A stretch of DNA of 64,000 bases. Source: Tupaia tana. Lineage: Eukaryota > Chordata > Mammalia > Scandentia > Tupaiidae. Under the pieces are notes generated by a model. The model did not search any database and was not told where the DNA came from. It was given only the letters and a program-made list of their open reading frames with translations. The DNA lies in contig JAKSZU010000277.1 in assembly GCA_026018925.1 (NCBI GenBank), positions 183,430-247,429 on the forward strand, written 5' to 3'. A program made the position numbers and the translations under genes. Positions 1-13,240 of the stretch are shown one piece after another. The number at the start of each line of letters is the position of its first letter. Position 1 is the first letter of the stretch.

Positions 1-2790
1 ATTTCGCCTGTGCCCTGAAATATCTAGTTCCCAGTATCCATGTGCAATCTTCTCAGAGAATGGCTCAACTCTCCTGCCTGGGAGAAAGGAGCAGAAGGGC
101 TTATTAACAAAACAAAAGATGGAGCTGAGAGCCAGAGAGAAATTCTACATTTAAAAAAATCGTAAAAAGGAAATATTACCACAAAAATATGAGGAGACAG
201 GATCAGAGAGAGACAGAGACCTCAGAGACACAGAGACAGGGATAGAAGGCCAGAGGGGCTCCCTACCACACTAGCTTTGCTTGCTGGAGGCTGAATTATG
301 AGTAGAAAATCTTCATTTCGCCTGTGCCCTGAAATATCTAGTTCCCAGTATCCATGTGGAATCTTCTCAGAGAATGACTCAACTCACCTGCCTGGGAGAA
401 AGGAGCAGAAGGGCTTATTAACAAAACAAAAGATGGAGCTGAGAGCCAGAGAGAAATTCTACCTTTAAAAAAATCGTAAAAAGGAAAAATTACCAAAAAA
501 ATTGAGGAGACAGGAGCAGAGAGAGACAGAGCCCTCAGAGACACAGAGACAGGGATAGAAGGCCAGAGGGGCTCCCCTACCACACTAGCTTTGCTTGCTG
601 GAGGCTGAATTATGAGTAGAAAATCTTCATTTCGCCTGTGCCCTGAAATATCTAGTTCCCAGTATGAGTGTGGAAACTTCTCAGAGAATGGCTCAACTCT
701 CCTGCCTGGGAGAAAGGAGCAGAAGGGCTTATTAACAAAACAAAAGATGGAGCTGAGAGCCAGAGAGAAATTCTACCTTTAAAAAAATCGTAAAAAAGGA
801 AAAATTTCCAAAAAAAATGTGGAGACAGGAGCAGAGAGAGACAGAGACCTCAGAGACACAGAGACAGGGATAGAAGGCCAGAGGGGCTCCCTACCACACT
901 AGCTTTGCTTGCTGGAGGCTGAATTATGAGTAGAAAATCTTCATTTCGCCTGTGCCCTGAAATATCTAGTTCCCAGTATCCATGTGGAATCTCCTCAGAG
1001 AATGGCTCAACTCTCCTGCCTGGGAGAAAGGAGCAGAAGGTCTTATTAACAAAACAAAAGATGGAGCTGAGAGCCAGAGAGAAATTCTACCTTTAAAAAA
1101 ATCATAAAAAGGGAAAATTACCAAAAAAAATGAGGAGACAGGAGCAGAGAGAGACAGAGACCTCAGAGACACAGAGACAGGGATACAAGGCCAGAGGGGC
1201 TCCCTACCACACTAGCTTTGCTTGCTGGAGGCTGAATTATGAGTAGAAAATCTTCATTTCGCCTGTGCCCTGAAATATCTAGTTCCCAGTATCCATGTGG
1301 AATCTTCTCAGAGAATGGCTCAACTCTCCTGCCTGGGAGAAAGGAGCAGAAGGGCTTATTAACAAAACAAAAGATGGAGCTGAGAGCCAGAGGGAAATTC
1401 TAACATTAAAAAAATCGTAAAAAGGAAAATATTACCAAAAATAATGAGGAGACAGGAGCAGAGAGAGACAGAGACCTCAGAGACACAGAGACAGGGATAG
1501 AAGGCCAGAGGGGCTCCCTACCACACTAGCTTTGCTTGCTGGAGGCTGAATTATGAGTAGAAAATCTTCATTTCGCCTGTGCCTGAAATATCTAGTTCCC
1601 AGTATCCATGTGGAATCTTCTCAGAGAATGGCTCAACTCTCCTGCCTGGGAGAAAGGAGCAGAAGGGCTTATTAACAAAACAAAAGATGGAGCTGAGAGC
1701 CAGAGAGAAATTCTACCTTTAAAAAAATCGTAACAAGGAAATAATACCAAAAAAATATGAGGAGGACAGGATCAGAGAGAGACAGAGACCTCAGAGACAC
1801 AGAGACAGGGATAGAAGGCCAGAAGGGCTCCCTACCACTAGCTTTGCTTGCTGGAGGCTGAATTATGAGTAGAAAATCTTCATTTCGCCTGTGCCCTGAA
1901 ATATCTAGTTCCCAGTATCTATGTGGAATCTTCTCAGAGAATGGCTCAACTTTCCTGCCTGGGAGAAAGGAGCAGAAGGGCTTATTAACAAAACAAAAGA
2001 TGGAGCTGAGAGCCAGAGAGAAATTCTACCTTTAAAAAAATCGTAAAATGGAAAACATTACCTAAAAAAATGAGGAGACAGGAGCAGAGAGAGACAGAGA
2101 CCTCAGAGACACAGAGACAGGGATAGAAGGCCAGACGGGCTCCCTACCACACTAGCTTTCCTTGCTGGAGGCTGAATTATGAGTACAAAATCTTCATTTC
2201 GCCTGTGCCCTGAAATATCTAGTTCCCAGTATCCATGTGGAATCTTCTCAGAGAATGGCTCAACTCTCCTGCCTGGGAGAAAGGAGCAGAAGGGCTTATT
2301 AACAAAACAAAAGATGGAGCTGAGAGCCAGAGAGAAATTCTACCTTTAAAAAAATCGTAAAAAGGAAAAATTACCAAAAAAAATGAGGAGACAGGAGCAG
2401 AGAGAGACAGAGACCTCAGAGACTCAGAGACAGGGATAGAAGGCCAGAGGGGCTCCCTACCACACTAGCTTTGCTTGCTGGAGGCTGAATTATGAGTAGA
2501 AAATCTTCATTTCGCCTGTGCCCTGAAATATCTAGTTCCCAGTATCCATGTGGAATCTTCTCAGAGAATGGCTCAACTCTCCTGCCTGGGAGAAAGGAGC
2601 AGAAGGGCTTATTAACAAAACAAAAGATGGAGCTGAGAGCCAGAGAGAAATTCTACCTTTAAAAAAATCGTAAAAAGGAAAAATTACAAAAAAAAAATGA
2701 GGAGACATTAGCAGAGAGAGACAGAGACCTCAGAGACACAGACAGGGATAGAAGGCCAGAGGGGCTCCCTACCACACTAGCTTTGCTTGC
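1..2790. repeat. Satellite block A, copy 1 (13-monomer period)
   Basis: A run of monomers with private variants recurs about 4,075-4,079 bp later. Shared marks include CAGTATGAGTGTGG (661 and 4,735), the one-base-short GTGCCTGAAAT (1,579 and 5,654), TAGCTTTCCTTGC (2,153 and 6,230), GAGTACAAAA (2,181 and 6,259) and GACATTAGCAG (2,704 and 6,783). The offset equals 13 monomers. The true left end of this copy lies outside the window. Confidence 0.88.
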
Positions 2791-4075
2791 TGGAGGCTGA
2801 ATTATGAGTAGAAAATCTTCATTTCGCCTGTGCCCTGAAATATCTAGTTCCCAGTATCCATGTGGAATCTTCTCAGAGAATGGCTCAACTCTCCTGCCTG
2901 GGAGAAAGGAGCAGAAGGGCGTATTAACAAAACAAAAGATGGAGCTGAGAGCCAGAGAGAAATTCTACCTTTAAAAAAATCGTAAAAAGGAAAAATTACC
3001 AAAAAAAATGAGGAGACAGGAGCAGAGAGAGACAGAGACCTCAGAGACACAGAGACAGGGATAGAAGGCCAGAGGGGGCTCCCTACCACACTAGCTTTGC
3101 TTGCTGGAGGCTGAATTATGAGTAGAAAATCTTCATTTCGCCTGTGCCCTGAAATATCTAGTTCCCAGTATCCATGTGGAATCTTCTCAGAGAATGGCTC
3201 AACTCTCCTGCCTGGGAGAAAGGAGCAGAAGGGCTTATTAACAAAACAAAAGATGGAGCTGAGAGCCAGAGAGAAATTCTACCTTTAAAAAAATCGTAAA
3301 AAAGAAAAATTACCAAAAAAAATGAGGAGACAGGAGCAGAGAGAGACAGAGACCTCAGAGACACAGAGACAGGGATAGAAGGCCAGAGGGGCTCCCTACC
3401 ACACTAGCTTTGCTTGCTGGAGGCTGAATTATGAGTAGAAAATCTTCATTTCGCCTGTGCCCTGAAATATCTAGTTCCCAGTATCCATGTGGAATCTTCT
3501 CAGAGAATGACTCAACTCTCCTGCCTGGGAGAAAGGAGCAGAAGGGCTTATTAACAAAACAAAAGATGGAGCTGAGAGCCAGAGAGAAATTCTACCTTTA
3601 AAAAAATCGTAAAAAGGAAAACATTACCAAAAAAAATGAGGAGACAGGAGCAGAGAGAGACAGAGACCTCAGAGACACAGAGACAGCGATAGAAGGCCAG
3701 AGGGGCTCCCTACCACTCTAGCTTTGCTTGCTGGAGGCTGAATTATGAGTAGAAAATCTTCATTTCGCCTGTGCCCTGAAATATCTAGTTCCCAGTATCC
3801 ATGTGGAATCTTCTCAGAGAATGGCTCAACTCTCCTGCCTGGGAGAATGGAGCAGAAGGGCGTATTAACAAAACAAAAGATGGAGCTGAGAGCCAGAGAG
3901 AAATTCTACCTTTAAAAAAATCGTAAAAAGGAAAAATTACCAAAAAAAATGAGGAGACAGGAGCAGAGAGAGACAGAGACCTCAGAGACACAGAGACAGG
4001 GATAGAAGGCCAGAGGGGCTCCCTACCACACTAGCTTTGCTTGCTGGAGGCTGAATTATGAGTAGAAAATCTTCA

Positions 4076-6870
4076 TTTCGCCTGTGCCCTGAAATATCTA
4101 GTTCCCAGTATCCATGTGCAATCTTCTCAGAGAATGGCTCAACTCTCCTGCCTGGGAGAAAGGAGCAGAAGGGCTTATTAACAAAACAAAAGATGGAGCT
4201 GAGAGCCAGAGAGAAATTCTACATTTAAAAAAATCGTAAAAAGGAAATATTACCACAAAAATATGAGGAGACAGGATCAGAGAGAGACAGAGACCTCAGA
4301 GACACAGAGACAGGGATAGAAGGCCAGAGGGGCTCCCTACCACACTAGCTTTGCTTGCTGGAGGCTGAATTATGAGTAGAAAATCTTCATTTCGCCTGTG
4401 CCCTGAAATATCTAGTTCCCAGTATCCATGTGGAATCTTCTCAGAGAATGACTCAACTCACCTGCCTGGGAGAAAGGAGCAGAAGGGCTTATTAACAAAA
4501 CAAAAGATGGAGCTGAGAGCCAGAGAGAAATTCTACCTTTAAAAAAATCGTAAAAAGGAAAAATTACCAAAAAAATTGAGGAGACAGGAGCAGAGAGAGA
4601 CAGAGCCCTCAGAGACACAGAGACAGGGATAGAAGGCCAGAGGGGCTCCCTACCACACTAGCTTTGCTTGCTGGAGGGCTGAATTATGAGTAGAAAATCT
4701 TCATTTCGCCTGTGCCCTGAAATATCTAGTTCCCAGTATGAGTGTGGAAACTTCTCAGAGAATGGCTCAACTCTCCTGCCTGGGAGAAAGGAGCAGAAGG
4801 GCTTATTAACAAAACAAAAGATGGAGCTGAGAGCCAGAGAGAAATTCTACCTTTAAAAAAATCGTAAAAAGGAAAAATTTCCAAAAAAAATGTGGAGACA
4901 GGAGCAGAGAGAGACAGAGACCTCAGAGACACAGAGACAGGGATAGAAGGCCAGAGGGGCTCCCTACCACACTAGCTTTGCTTGCTGGAGGCTGAATTAT
5001 GAGTAGAAAATCTTCATTTCGCCTGTGCCCTGAAATATCTAGTTCCCAGTATCCATGTGGAATCTCCTCAGAGAATGGCTCAACTCTCCTGCCTGGGAGA
5101 AAGGAGCAGAAGGTCTTATTAACAAAACAAAAGATGGAGCTGAGAGCCAGAGAGAAATTCTACCTTTAAAAAAATCATAAAAAGGGAAAATTACCAAAAA
5201 AAATGAGGAGACAGGAGCAGAGAGAGACAGAGACCTCAGAGACACAGAGACAGGGATAGAAGGCCAGAGGGGGCTCCCTACCACACTAGCTTTGCTTGCT
5301 GGAGGCTGAATTATGAGTAGAAAATCTTCATTTCGCCTGTGCCCTGAAATATCTAGTTCCCAGTATCCATGTGGAATCTTCTCAGAGAATGGCTCAACTC
5401 TCCTGCCTGGGAGAAAGGAGCAGAAGGGCTTATTAACAAAACAAAAGATGGAGCTGAGAGCCAGAGGGAAATTCTAACATTAAAAAAATCGTAAAAAAGG
5501 AAAATATTACCAAAAATAATGAGGAGACAGGAGCAGAGAGAGACAGAGACCTCAGAGACACAGAGACAGGGATAGAAGGCCAGAGGGGCTCCCTACCACA
5601 CTAGCTTTGCTTGCTGGAGGCTGAATTATGAGTAGAAAATCTTCATTTCGCCTGTGCCTGAAATATCTAGTTCCCAGTATCCATGTGGAATCTTCTCAGA
5701 GAATGGCTCAACTCTCCCTGCCTGGGAGAAAGGAGCAGAAGGGCTTATTAACAAAACAAAAGATGGAGCTGAGAGCCAGAGAGAAATTCTACCTTTAAAA
5801 AAATCGTAACAAGGAAATAATACCAAAAAAAATATGAGGAGACAGGATCAGAGAGAGACAGAGACCTCAGAGACACAGAGACAGGGATAGAAGGCCAGAA
5901 GGGCTCCCTACCACACTAGCTTTGCTTGCTGGAGGCTGAATTATGAGTAGAAAATCTTCATTTCGCCTGTGCCCTGAAATATCTAGTTCCCAGTATCTAT
6001 GTGGAATCTTCTCAGAGAATGGCTCAACTTTCCTGCCTGGGAGAAAGGAGCAGAAGGGCTTATTAACAAAACAAAAGATGGAGCTGAGAGCCAGAGAGAA
6101 ATTCTACCTTTAAAAAAATCGTAAAATGGAAAACATTACCTAAAAAAATGAGGAGACAGGAGCAGAGAGAGACAGAGACCTCAGAGACACAGAGACAGGG
6201 ATAGAAGGCCAGACGGGCTCCCTACCACACTAGCTTTCCTTGCTGGAGGCTGAATTATGAGTACAAAATCTTCATTTCGCCTGTGCCCTGAAATATCTAG
6301 TTCCCAGTATCCATGTGGAATCTTCTCAGAGAATGGCTCAACTCTCCTGCCTGGGAGAAAGGAGCAGAAGGGCTTATTAACAAAACAAAAGATGGAGCTG
6401 AGAGCCAGAGAGAAATTCTACCTTTAAAAAAATCGTAAAAAGGAAAAATTACCAAAAAAAATGAGGAGACAGGAGCAGAGAGAGACAGAGACCTCAGAGA
6501 CTCAGAGACAGGGATAGAAGGCCAGAGGGGGCTCCCTACCACACTAGCTTTGCTTGCTGGAGGCTGAATTATGAGTAGAAAATCTTCATTTCGCCTGTGC
6601 CCTGAAATATCTAGTTCCCAGTATCCATGTGGAATCTTCTCAGAGAATGGCTCAACTCTCCTGCCTGGGAGAAAGGAGCAGAAGGGCTTATTAACAAAAC
6701 AAAAGATGGAGCTGAGAGCCAGAGAGAAATTCTACCTTTAAAAAAATCGTAAAAAGGAAAAATTACAAAAAAAAAATGAGGAGACATTAGCAGAGAGAGA
6801 CAGAGACCTCAGAGACACAGACAGGGATAGAAGGCCAGAGGGGCTCCCTACCACACTAGCTTTGCTTGCT
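4076..6870. repeat. Satellite block A, copy 2
   Basis: This is the second copy of the 13-monomer-period block that starts at or before position 1. The diagnostic variants appear in the same order with only a few 1-bp indels. Similarity of the private variants ends at about 6,870, where GGCTTAATTATG and GAAGTATCTAG appear that are absent from copy 1. The four monomers at 2,790-4,075 have no matching partner after 6,870, so the repeat is a tandem duplication that later diverged and not a regular long array. Confidence 0.87.
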
Positions 6871-8949
6871 GGAGGCTTAATTATGAGTAGAAAATCTTCA
6901 TTTCGCCTGTGCCCTGAAGTATCTAGTTCCCAGTATCCATGTGGAATCTTCTCAGGGAATGGCTCAACTCTCCTGCCTGGCAGAAAGGAGCAGAAGGGCT
7001 TATTAACAAAACAAAAGATGGAGCTGAGAGCCAGAGAGAAATTCTACCTTTAAAAAAATCGTAAAAAGGAAAAATTACCAAAAAAATGAGGAGACAGGAG
7101 CAGAGAGAGACAGAGACCTCAGAGACATAGAGACAGGGATAGAACGCCAGAGGGGCTCCCTACCACACTAGCTTTGCTTGCTGGAGGCTGAATTATGAGT
7201 AGAAAATCTTCATTTCGCCTGTGCCCTGAAATATCTAGTTCCCAGTATCCATGTGGAATCTTCTCAGAGAATGGCTCAACTCTCCTGCCCTGGGAGAAAG
7301 GAGCAGAAGGGCTTATTAACAAAACAAAAGATGGAGCTGAGAGCCAGAGAGAAATTCTACCTTTAAAAAAATCGTAATATGGAAAACATTACCTAAAAAC
7401 ATGAGGAGACAGGAGCAGAGAGAGACAGAGACCTCAGAGACACAGAGACAGGGATAGAAGGCCAGAGGGGCTCCCTACCACACTAGCTTTGTTTGCTGGA
7501 GGCTGAATTATGAGTAGAAAATCTTCATTTCGCCTTTGCCCTGAAATATCTAGTTCCCAGTATCCATGTGGAAACTTCTAAGAGAATGGCTCAACTCTCC
7601 TGCCTTTGAGAAAGGAGCAGAAGGGTTTATTAACAAAACGAAAGATGGAGCTGAGAGCCAGAGAGAAATTCTACCTTTAAAAAAATCGTAAAAAGGAAAA
7701 ATTACCAAAAAAAATGAGGAGACAGGAGCAGAGAGAGACAGAGACTTCAGAGACACAGAGACAGGGATAGAAGGCCAGAGGGGCTCCCTACCCCACTAGC
7801 TTTGCTTGCTGGAGGCTGAATTATGAGTAGAAAATCTTCATTTCGCCTGTGCCCTGAAATATCTAGTTTCCAGTATCCATGTGGAATCTTCTCAGAGAAT
7901 GGCTCAACTCTCCTGCCTGGGAGAAAGGAGCAGAAGGGCATATTAACAAAACAAAAGATGGAGCTGAGAGCCAGAGAGAAATTCTACCTTTAAAAAAATC
8001 GTAAAAAAGAAAACATTACCAAAAATAATGATGAGACAGGAGCAGAGAGAGACAGAGACCTCAGAGACACAGAGACAGGGATAGAAGGCCAGAGGGGCTC
8101 CCTACCACACTAGCTTTGCTTGCTGGAGGCTGAATTATGAGTAGAAAATCTTCATTTCGCTTGTGCCCTGAAATATCTAGTTCCCAGTATCCATGTGGAA
8201 TCTTCTCAGAGAATGGCTCAACTCTCGTGCCTGGGAGAAAGGAGCAGAAGGGCTTATTAACAAAACAAAAGATGGAGCTGAGAGCCAGAGAGAAATTCTA
8301 CCTTTAAAAAAATCGTAAAAAGGAAAAAATTTCCAAAAAAAATGAGGAGACAGGAGCAGAGAGAGACAGAGACCTCAGAGACACAGAGACAGGGATAGAA
8401 GGCCAGAGGGGCTCCCTACCACACTAGCTTTGCTTGCTGGAGGCTGAATTATGAGTAGAAAATCTTCATTTCTCCTGTGCCTGAAATATCTAGTTCCCAG
8501 TATCCATGTGGAATCTTCTCAGAGAATGGCTCGACTCTCCTGCGTGGGAGAAAGGAGCAGAAGGGCTTATTAACAAAACAAAAGATGGAGCTGAGAGCCA
8601 GAGAGAAATTCTACCTTTAAAAAAATCGTAAAAAGGAAAAATTACCAAAAAAAATGAGGAGACAGGAGCAGAGAGAGACAGAGACCTCAGAGACACAGAC
8701 ACAGGGATAGAAGGCCAGAGGGGCTCCCTACCACACGAGCTTTGCTTGCTGGAGGCTGAATTATGAGTAGAAAAATCTTCATTTCGCCTGTGCCCTGAAA
8801 TATCTAGTTCCCAGTATCCATGTGGAATCTTCTCAGAGAATGGCTCAACTCTCCTGCCTGGGAGAAAGGAGCAGAAGGGCTTATTAACAAAACAAAAGAT
8901 GGAGCTGAGAGCCAGAGAGAAATTCTACCTTTAAAAAAATCGTAAAAAG

Positions 8950-11900
8950 GAAAAAATTACCAAAAAAATTGAGGAGACAGGAGCAGAGAGAGACAGAGAA
9001 CTCAGAGACACAGAGACAGGGATAGAAGGCCAGAGGGGCTCCCTACCACACTAGCTTTGCTTGCTGGAGGCTGAATTATGAGTAGAAAATCTTCATTTTG
9101 CCTGTGCCCTGAAATATCTAGTTCCCAGTATCCATGTGGAATCTTCTCAGAGAATGGCTCAACTCTCCTGCCTGGGAGAAAGGAGCAGAAGGGCTTATTA
9201 ACAAAACAAAAGATGGAGCTGAGAGCCAGAGAGAAATTCTACCTTTAAAAAAATCGTAAAAAGGAAAAATTACCAAAAAAATTGAGGAGACAGGAGCAGA
9301 GAGAGACAGAGACCTCAGAGACACAGAGACAGGGATAGAAGGGCCAGAGGGGCTCCCTACCACACTAGCTTTGCATGCTGGAGGCTGAATTATGAGTAGA
9401 AAATCTTCATTTCGCCTGTGCCCTGAAATATCTAGTTCCCAGTATCCATGTGGAATCTTCTCAGAGAATGGCTCAACACTCCTGCCTGGGAGAAAGGAGC
9501 AGAAAGGCTTATTAACAAAACAAAAGATGGAGCTGAGAGCCAGAGAGAAATTCTACCTTTAAAAAAATCGTAAAAAGGAAAACATTACCAAAAATAATGA
9601 GGAGACAGGAGCAGAGAGAGACAGAGGCCTCAGAGACACAGAGACAGGGATAGAAGGCGAGAGGGGCTCCCTACCACACTAGCTTTGCTTGCTGGAGGGT
9701 TGAATTATGAGTAGAAAATCTTCATTTCGCCTGTGCCCTGAAATATCTAGTTCCCAGTATCCATGTGGAATCTTCTCAGAGAATGGCTCAACTCTCCTGC
9801 CTGGGAGAAAGGAGCAGAAGGGCTTATTAAAAAAACAAAAGATGGAGCTGAGAGCCAGAGAGAAATTCTACCTTTAAAAAAATCGTAAAAAGGAAAAATT
9901 TCCAAAAAAAATGAGGAGACAGGAGCAGAGAGAGACAGAGCCCTCAGAGACACAGAGACAGGGATAGAAGGCCAGAGGGGCTCCCTACCACACTAGCTTT
10001 GCTTGCTGGAGGCTGAATTATGAGTAGAAAATCTTCATTTCGCCTGTGCCCTGAAATATCTAGTTCCCAGTATCCATGTGGAATCTTCTCAGAGAATGGC
10101 TCAACTCTCCTGCCTGGGAGAAAGGAGCAGAAGGGCTTATTAACAAAACAAAAGATGGAGCTGAGAGCCAGAGAGAAATTCTACCTTTAAAAAAATCGTA
10201 AAAAGGAAAAATTACCAAAAAAAATGAGGAGACAGGAACAGAGAGAGACAGAGACCTCAGAGACACAGAGACAGGGATAGAAGGCCAGAGGGGGCTCCCT
10301 ACCACACTAGCTTTGCTTGCTGGAGGCTGAATTATGAGTAGAAAATCTTCATTTCACCTGTGCCCTGAAATATCTCGTTCCCAGTATCCATGTGGAATCT
10401 TCTCAGAGAATGGCTCAACTCTCCTGCCTGGGAGAAAGGAGCAGAAGGGCTTATTAACAAAACAAAAGATGGAGCTGAGAGCCAGAGAGAAATTCTACCT
10501 TTAAAAAAATCGTAAAAAGGAAAAATTTCCAAAAAAAATGAGGAGACAGGAGCAGAGAGAGACAGAGACCTCAGAGACACAGAGACAGGGATAGAAGGCC
10601 AGAGGGGCTCCCTACCACACTAGCTTTGCTTGCTGGAGGCTGAATTATGAGTAGAAAATCTTCATTTCGCCTGTGCCCTGAAATATCTAGTTCCCAGTAT
10701 CCATGTGGAATCTTCTCAGAGAATGGCTCAACTCTCCTGCCTGGGAGAAAGGAGCAGAAGGGCTTATTAACAAAACAAAAGATGGAGCTGAGAGCCAGAG
10801 AGAAACTTCTACCTTTAAAAAAATCGTAAAAAGGAAAAATTACCAAAAAAAAATGAGGAGACAGGAGCAGAGAGAGACAGAGACCTCAGAGACACAGAGA
10901 CAGGGATAGAAGGCCAGAGGGGCTCCCTAAAACACTAGCTTTGCTTGCTGGAGGCTGAATTATGAGTAGAAAATCTTCATTTCACCTGTGCCCTGAAATA
11001 TCTCGTTCCCAGTATCCATGTGGAATCTTCTCAGAGAATGGCTCAACTCTCCTGCCTGGGAGAAAGGAGCAGAAGGGCTTATTAACAAAACAAAAGATGG
11101 AGCTGAGAGCCAGAGAGAAATTCTACCTTTAAAAAAATCGTAAAAAGGAAAAATTTCCAAAAAAAATGAGGAGACAGGAGCAGAGAGAGACAGAGCCCTC
11201 AGAGACACAGAGACAGGGATAGAAGGCCAGAGGGGCTCCCTACCACACTAGCTTTGCTTGCTGGAGGCTGAATTATGAGTAGAAAATCTTCATTTCGCCT
11301 GTGCCCTGAAATATCTAGTTCCCAGTATCCATGTGGAATCTTCTCAGAGAATGGCTCAACTCTCCTGCCTGGGAGAAAGGAGCAGAAGGGCTTATTAACA
11401 AAACAAAAGATGGAGCTGAGAGCCAGAGAGAAATTCTACCTTTAAAAAAATCGTAAAAAGGAAAACATTACCAAAAATAATGAGGAGACAGGAGCAGAGA
11501 GAGACAGAGACCTCAGAGACACAGAGACAGGGATAGAAGGCCAGAGGGGCTCCCTACCACACTAGCTTTGCTTGCTGGAGGCTGAATTATGAGTAGAAAA
11601 TCTTCATTTCGCCTGTGCCCTGAAATATCTAGTTCCCAGTATCCATGTGGAATCTTCTCAGAGAATGGCTCAACTCTCCTGCCTGGGAGAAAGGAGCAGA
11701 AGGGCTTATTAACAAAACAAAAGATGGAGCTGAGAGCCAGAGAGAAATTCTACCTTTAAAAAAATCGTAAAAAGGAAAAATTTCCAAAAAAATGAGGACA
11801 CAGGAGCAGAGAGAGACAGAGACCTCAGAGACACAGAGACAGGGATAGAAGGCCAGAGGGGCTCCCTACCACACTAGCTTTGCTTGCTGGAGGCTGAATT

Positions 11901-12713
11901 ATGAGTAGAAAATCTTCATTTCGCCTGTGCCCTGAAATATCTAGTTCCCAGTATCCATGTGGAATCGTCTCAGAGAATGGCTCAACTCTCCTGCCTGGGA
12001 GAAAGGAGCAGAAGGGCTTATTAACAAAACAAAAGATGGAGCTGAGAGCCAGAGAGAAATTCTACCTTTAAAAAAATCGAAAAAAGGAAAAATTACCAAA
12101 AAAAATGAGGGGACAGGAGCAGAGAGAGACAGAGACCTCAGAGACACAGAGACAGGGATAGAAGGCCAGAGGGGCTCCCTACCACACTAGCTTTGCTTGC
12201 TGGAGGCTGAATTATGAGTAGAAAATCTTCATTTTGCCTGTGCCCTGAAATATCTAGTTCCCAATATCCATGTGGAATCTTCTCACAGAATGGCTCAACT
12301 CTCCTGCCTGGGAGAAAGGAGCAGAAGGGCTTATTAACAAAACAAAAGATGGAGCTGAGAGCCAGAGAGAAATTCTACCTTTAAAAAAATCGTAAAAAGG
12401 AAAAATTACCAAAAAAAAATGAGGAGGCAGGAGCAGAGAGAGACAGAGACCTCAGAGACACAGAGACAGGGATAGAAGGCCAGAGGGGCTCCCTACCACA
12501 CTAGCTTTGCTTGCTGGAGGCTGAATTATGAGTAGAAAATCTTCATTTCGCCGGTGTCCTGAAATATCTAGTTCCCAGTATCCATGTGGAATCTTCTCAG
12601 AGAATGGCTCAACTCTCCTGCCTGGGAGAAAGGAGCAGAAGGGCTTATTAACAAAACAAAAGATGGAGCTGAGAGCCAGAGAGAAATTCTACCTTTAAAA
12701 AAATCGTAAAAAG
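8950..12713. repeat. Satellite block B, copy 1 (carries the insertion)
   Basis: Private variants here recur in the block at 18.6-21.9 kb: TTTGCATGCTGG (9,371), CAACACTCCTGCC (9,474), GAGGCCTCAG (9,625), TTATTAAAAAAACAAAAG (9,825), TTCACCTGTG with CTCGTTCCC (about 10,352 and again 10,981), GAATCGTCTCAG (11,962), ATCGAAAAAAGG (12,077), CCCAATATCC (12,261) and CCGGTGTCCTG (12,551). The offset is 9,697 bp on the left and 9,066 bp on the right. The difference is two monomers, explained by the local two-monomer duplication at about 10,332-11,208 that copy 2 lacks. Confidence 0.88.
12697..12713. repeat. Target-site duplication, left
   Basis: The 17-bp AAAAAAATCGTAAAAAG is the satellite sequence immediately before the insertion and is repeated exactly at 15,503-15,519. 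On the lower strand the preceding bases give TTTTTTT/AAAGG, a canonical LINE-1 endonuclease nick. Confidence 0.93.
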
Positions 12714-12720
12714 CGGCCGG

Positions 12721-13021
12721 AGGGCGGGCCGGCGGGGCCGCGGCGGGGCCGACGCCTGCGTGCGCCGCCCGGCCGGCCGGAGGGCGGGCCGGCGGGGCCG
12801 CGGCGGGGCCGACGCCTGCGTGCGCCGCCCGGCCGGCCGGAGGGCGGGCCGGCGGGGGCCGCGGCGGGGCCGACGCCTGCGTGCGCCGCCCGGCCGGCCG
12901 GAGGGCGGGCCGGCGGGGCCGCGGCGGGGCCGACGCCTGCGTGCGCCGCCCGGCCGGCCGGAGGGCGGGCCGGCGGGGCCGCGGCGGGGCCGACGCCTGC
13001 TTGCGCCGCCCGGCCGGCCGG
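12721..13021 (+). repeat. 60-bp GC-rich tandem repeat, five copies
   Basis: There are five nearly identical units of 60 bp (the third has one extra G, giving 61), each containing GGGCCGCGGCGGGGCCGACG and TGCGTGCGCCGCCCGGCC. A partial unit precedes them at 12,714. The last unit has CTTGCGCC for CGTGCGCC. The units are extremely rich in CpG and read open in several frames, which is a composition effect. Placed at the 5' end of a retroelement, such an array could supply promoter activity, but that is inference. Confidence 0.95.
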
Positions 13022-13240
13022 AGGGCGGGGCTACGCTCCGCGTACCGCGGCGCGGTGGCGGGGCGCCGGACATGGGGGTTCCGCTCCGTGAGGCGGGACG
13101 CGGGGACATCCACCGGCGGGCGGACGCAGAGCGCCGCTCCCCGGGTTAGGGTGCGGGGGCGGGGCGCCGGAGGGCCCAGCTCCGCGTGCCGGGGCGCGGA
13201 GATGGGGCGTGGGGGCTCTGCTCCGCATGCCCTGTCCGGA
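13022..13240 (+). other. GC-rich spacer between the two VNTRs
   Basis: This non-tandem, CpG-dense sequence links the 60-bp array to the 25/43-bp array. It contains three related CTCCGCGT-like starts (CTACGCTCCGCGTACCG, CAGCTCCGCGTGCCGG, CTCTGCTCCGCATGCC) that look like degenerate units of the array that follows, so the second array may begin here in decayed form. Confidence 0.6.

Larger units (their letters stand above)
1..12713. repeat. 313-bp satellite array, left part
   Basis: The sequence is head-to-tail monomers of about 313 bp; a convenient phase mark is CTGAATTATGAGTAGAAAAT. Each monomer has a Gly/Ser-neutral mixed half, an A-rich stretch (CTTTAAAAAAATCG followed by runs of A) and a purine-rich GAGAGAGACAGAGACCTCAGA block. 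Copies differ by scattered substitutions and homopolymer indels, and all read in the same direction. The array enters from the left edge, so its true start is outside the window. Both strands give the same short open frame in every monomer, which follows from repetition and not from coding. I do not recognise the family. Its size and organisation fit centromeric or pericentromeric satellite, but no functional evidence is visible. Confidence 0.97.

Noticed and set aside
1-12713. CENP-B box in the satellite monomer.
   Set aside because: The only TTCG in the usual place reads TTCGCCTGTGCCCTG, lacking the required central A and the CGGG end, so it does not fit the consensus.
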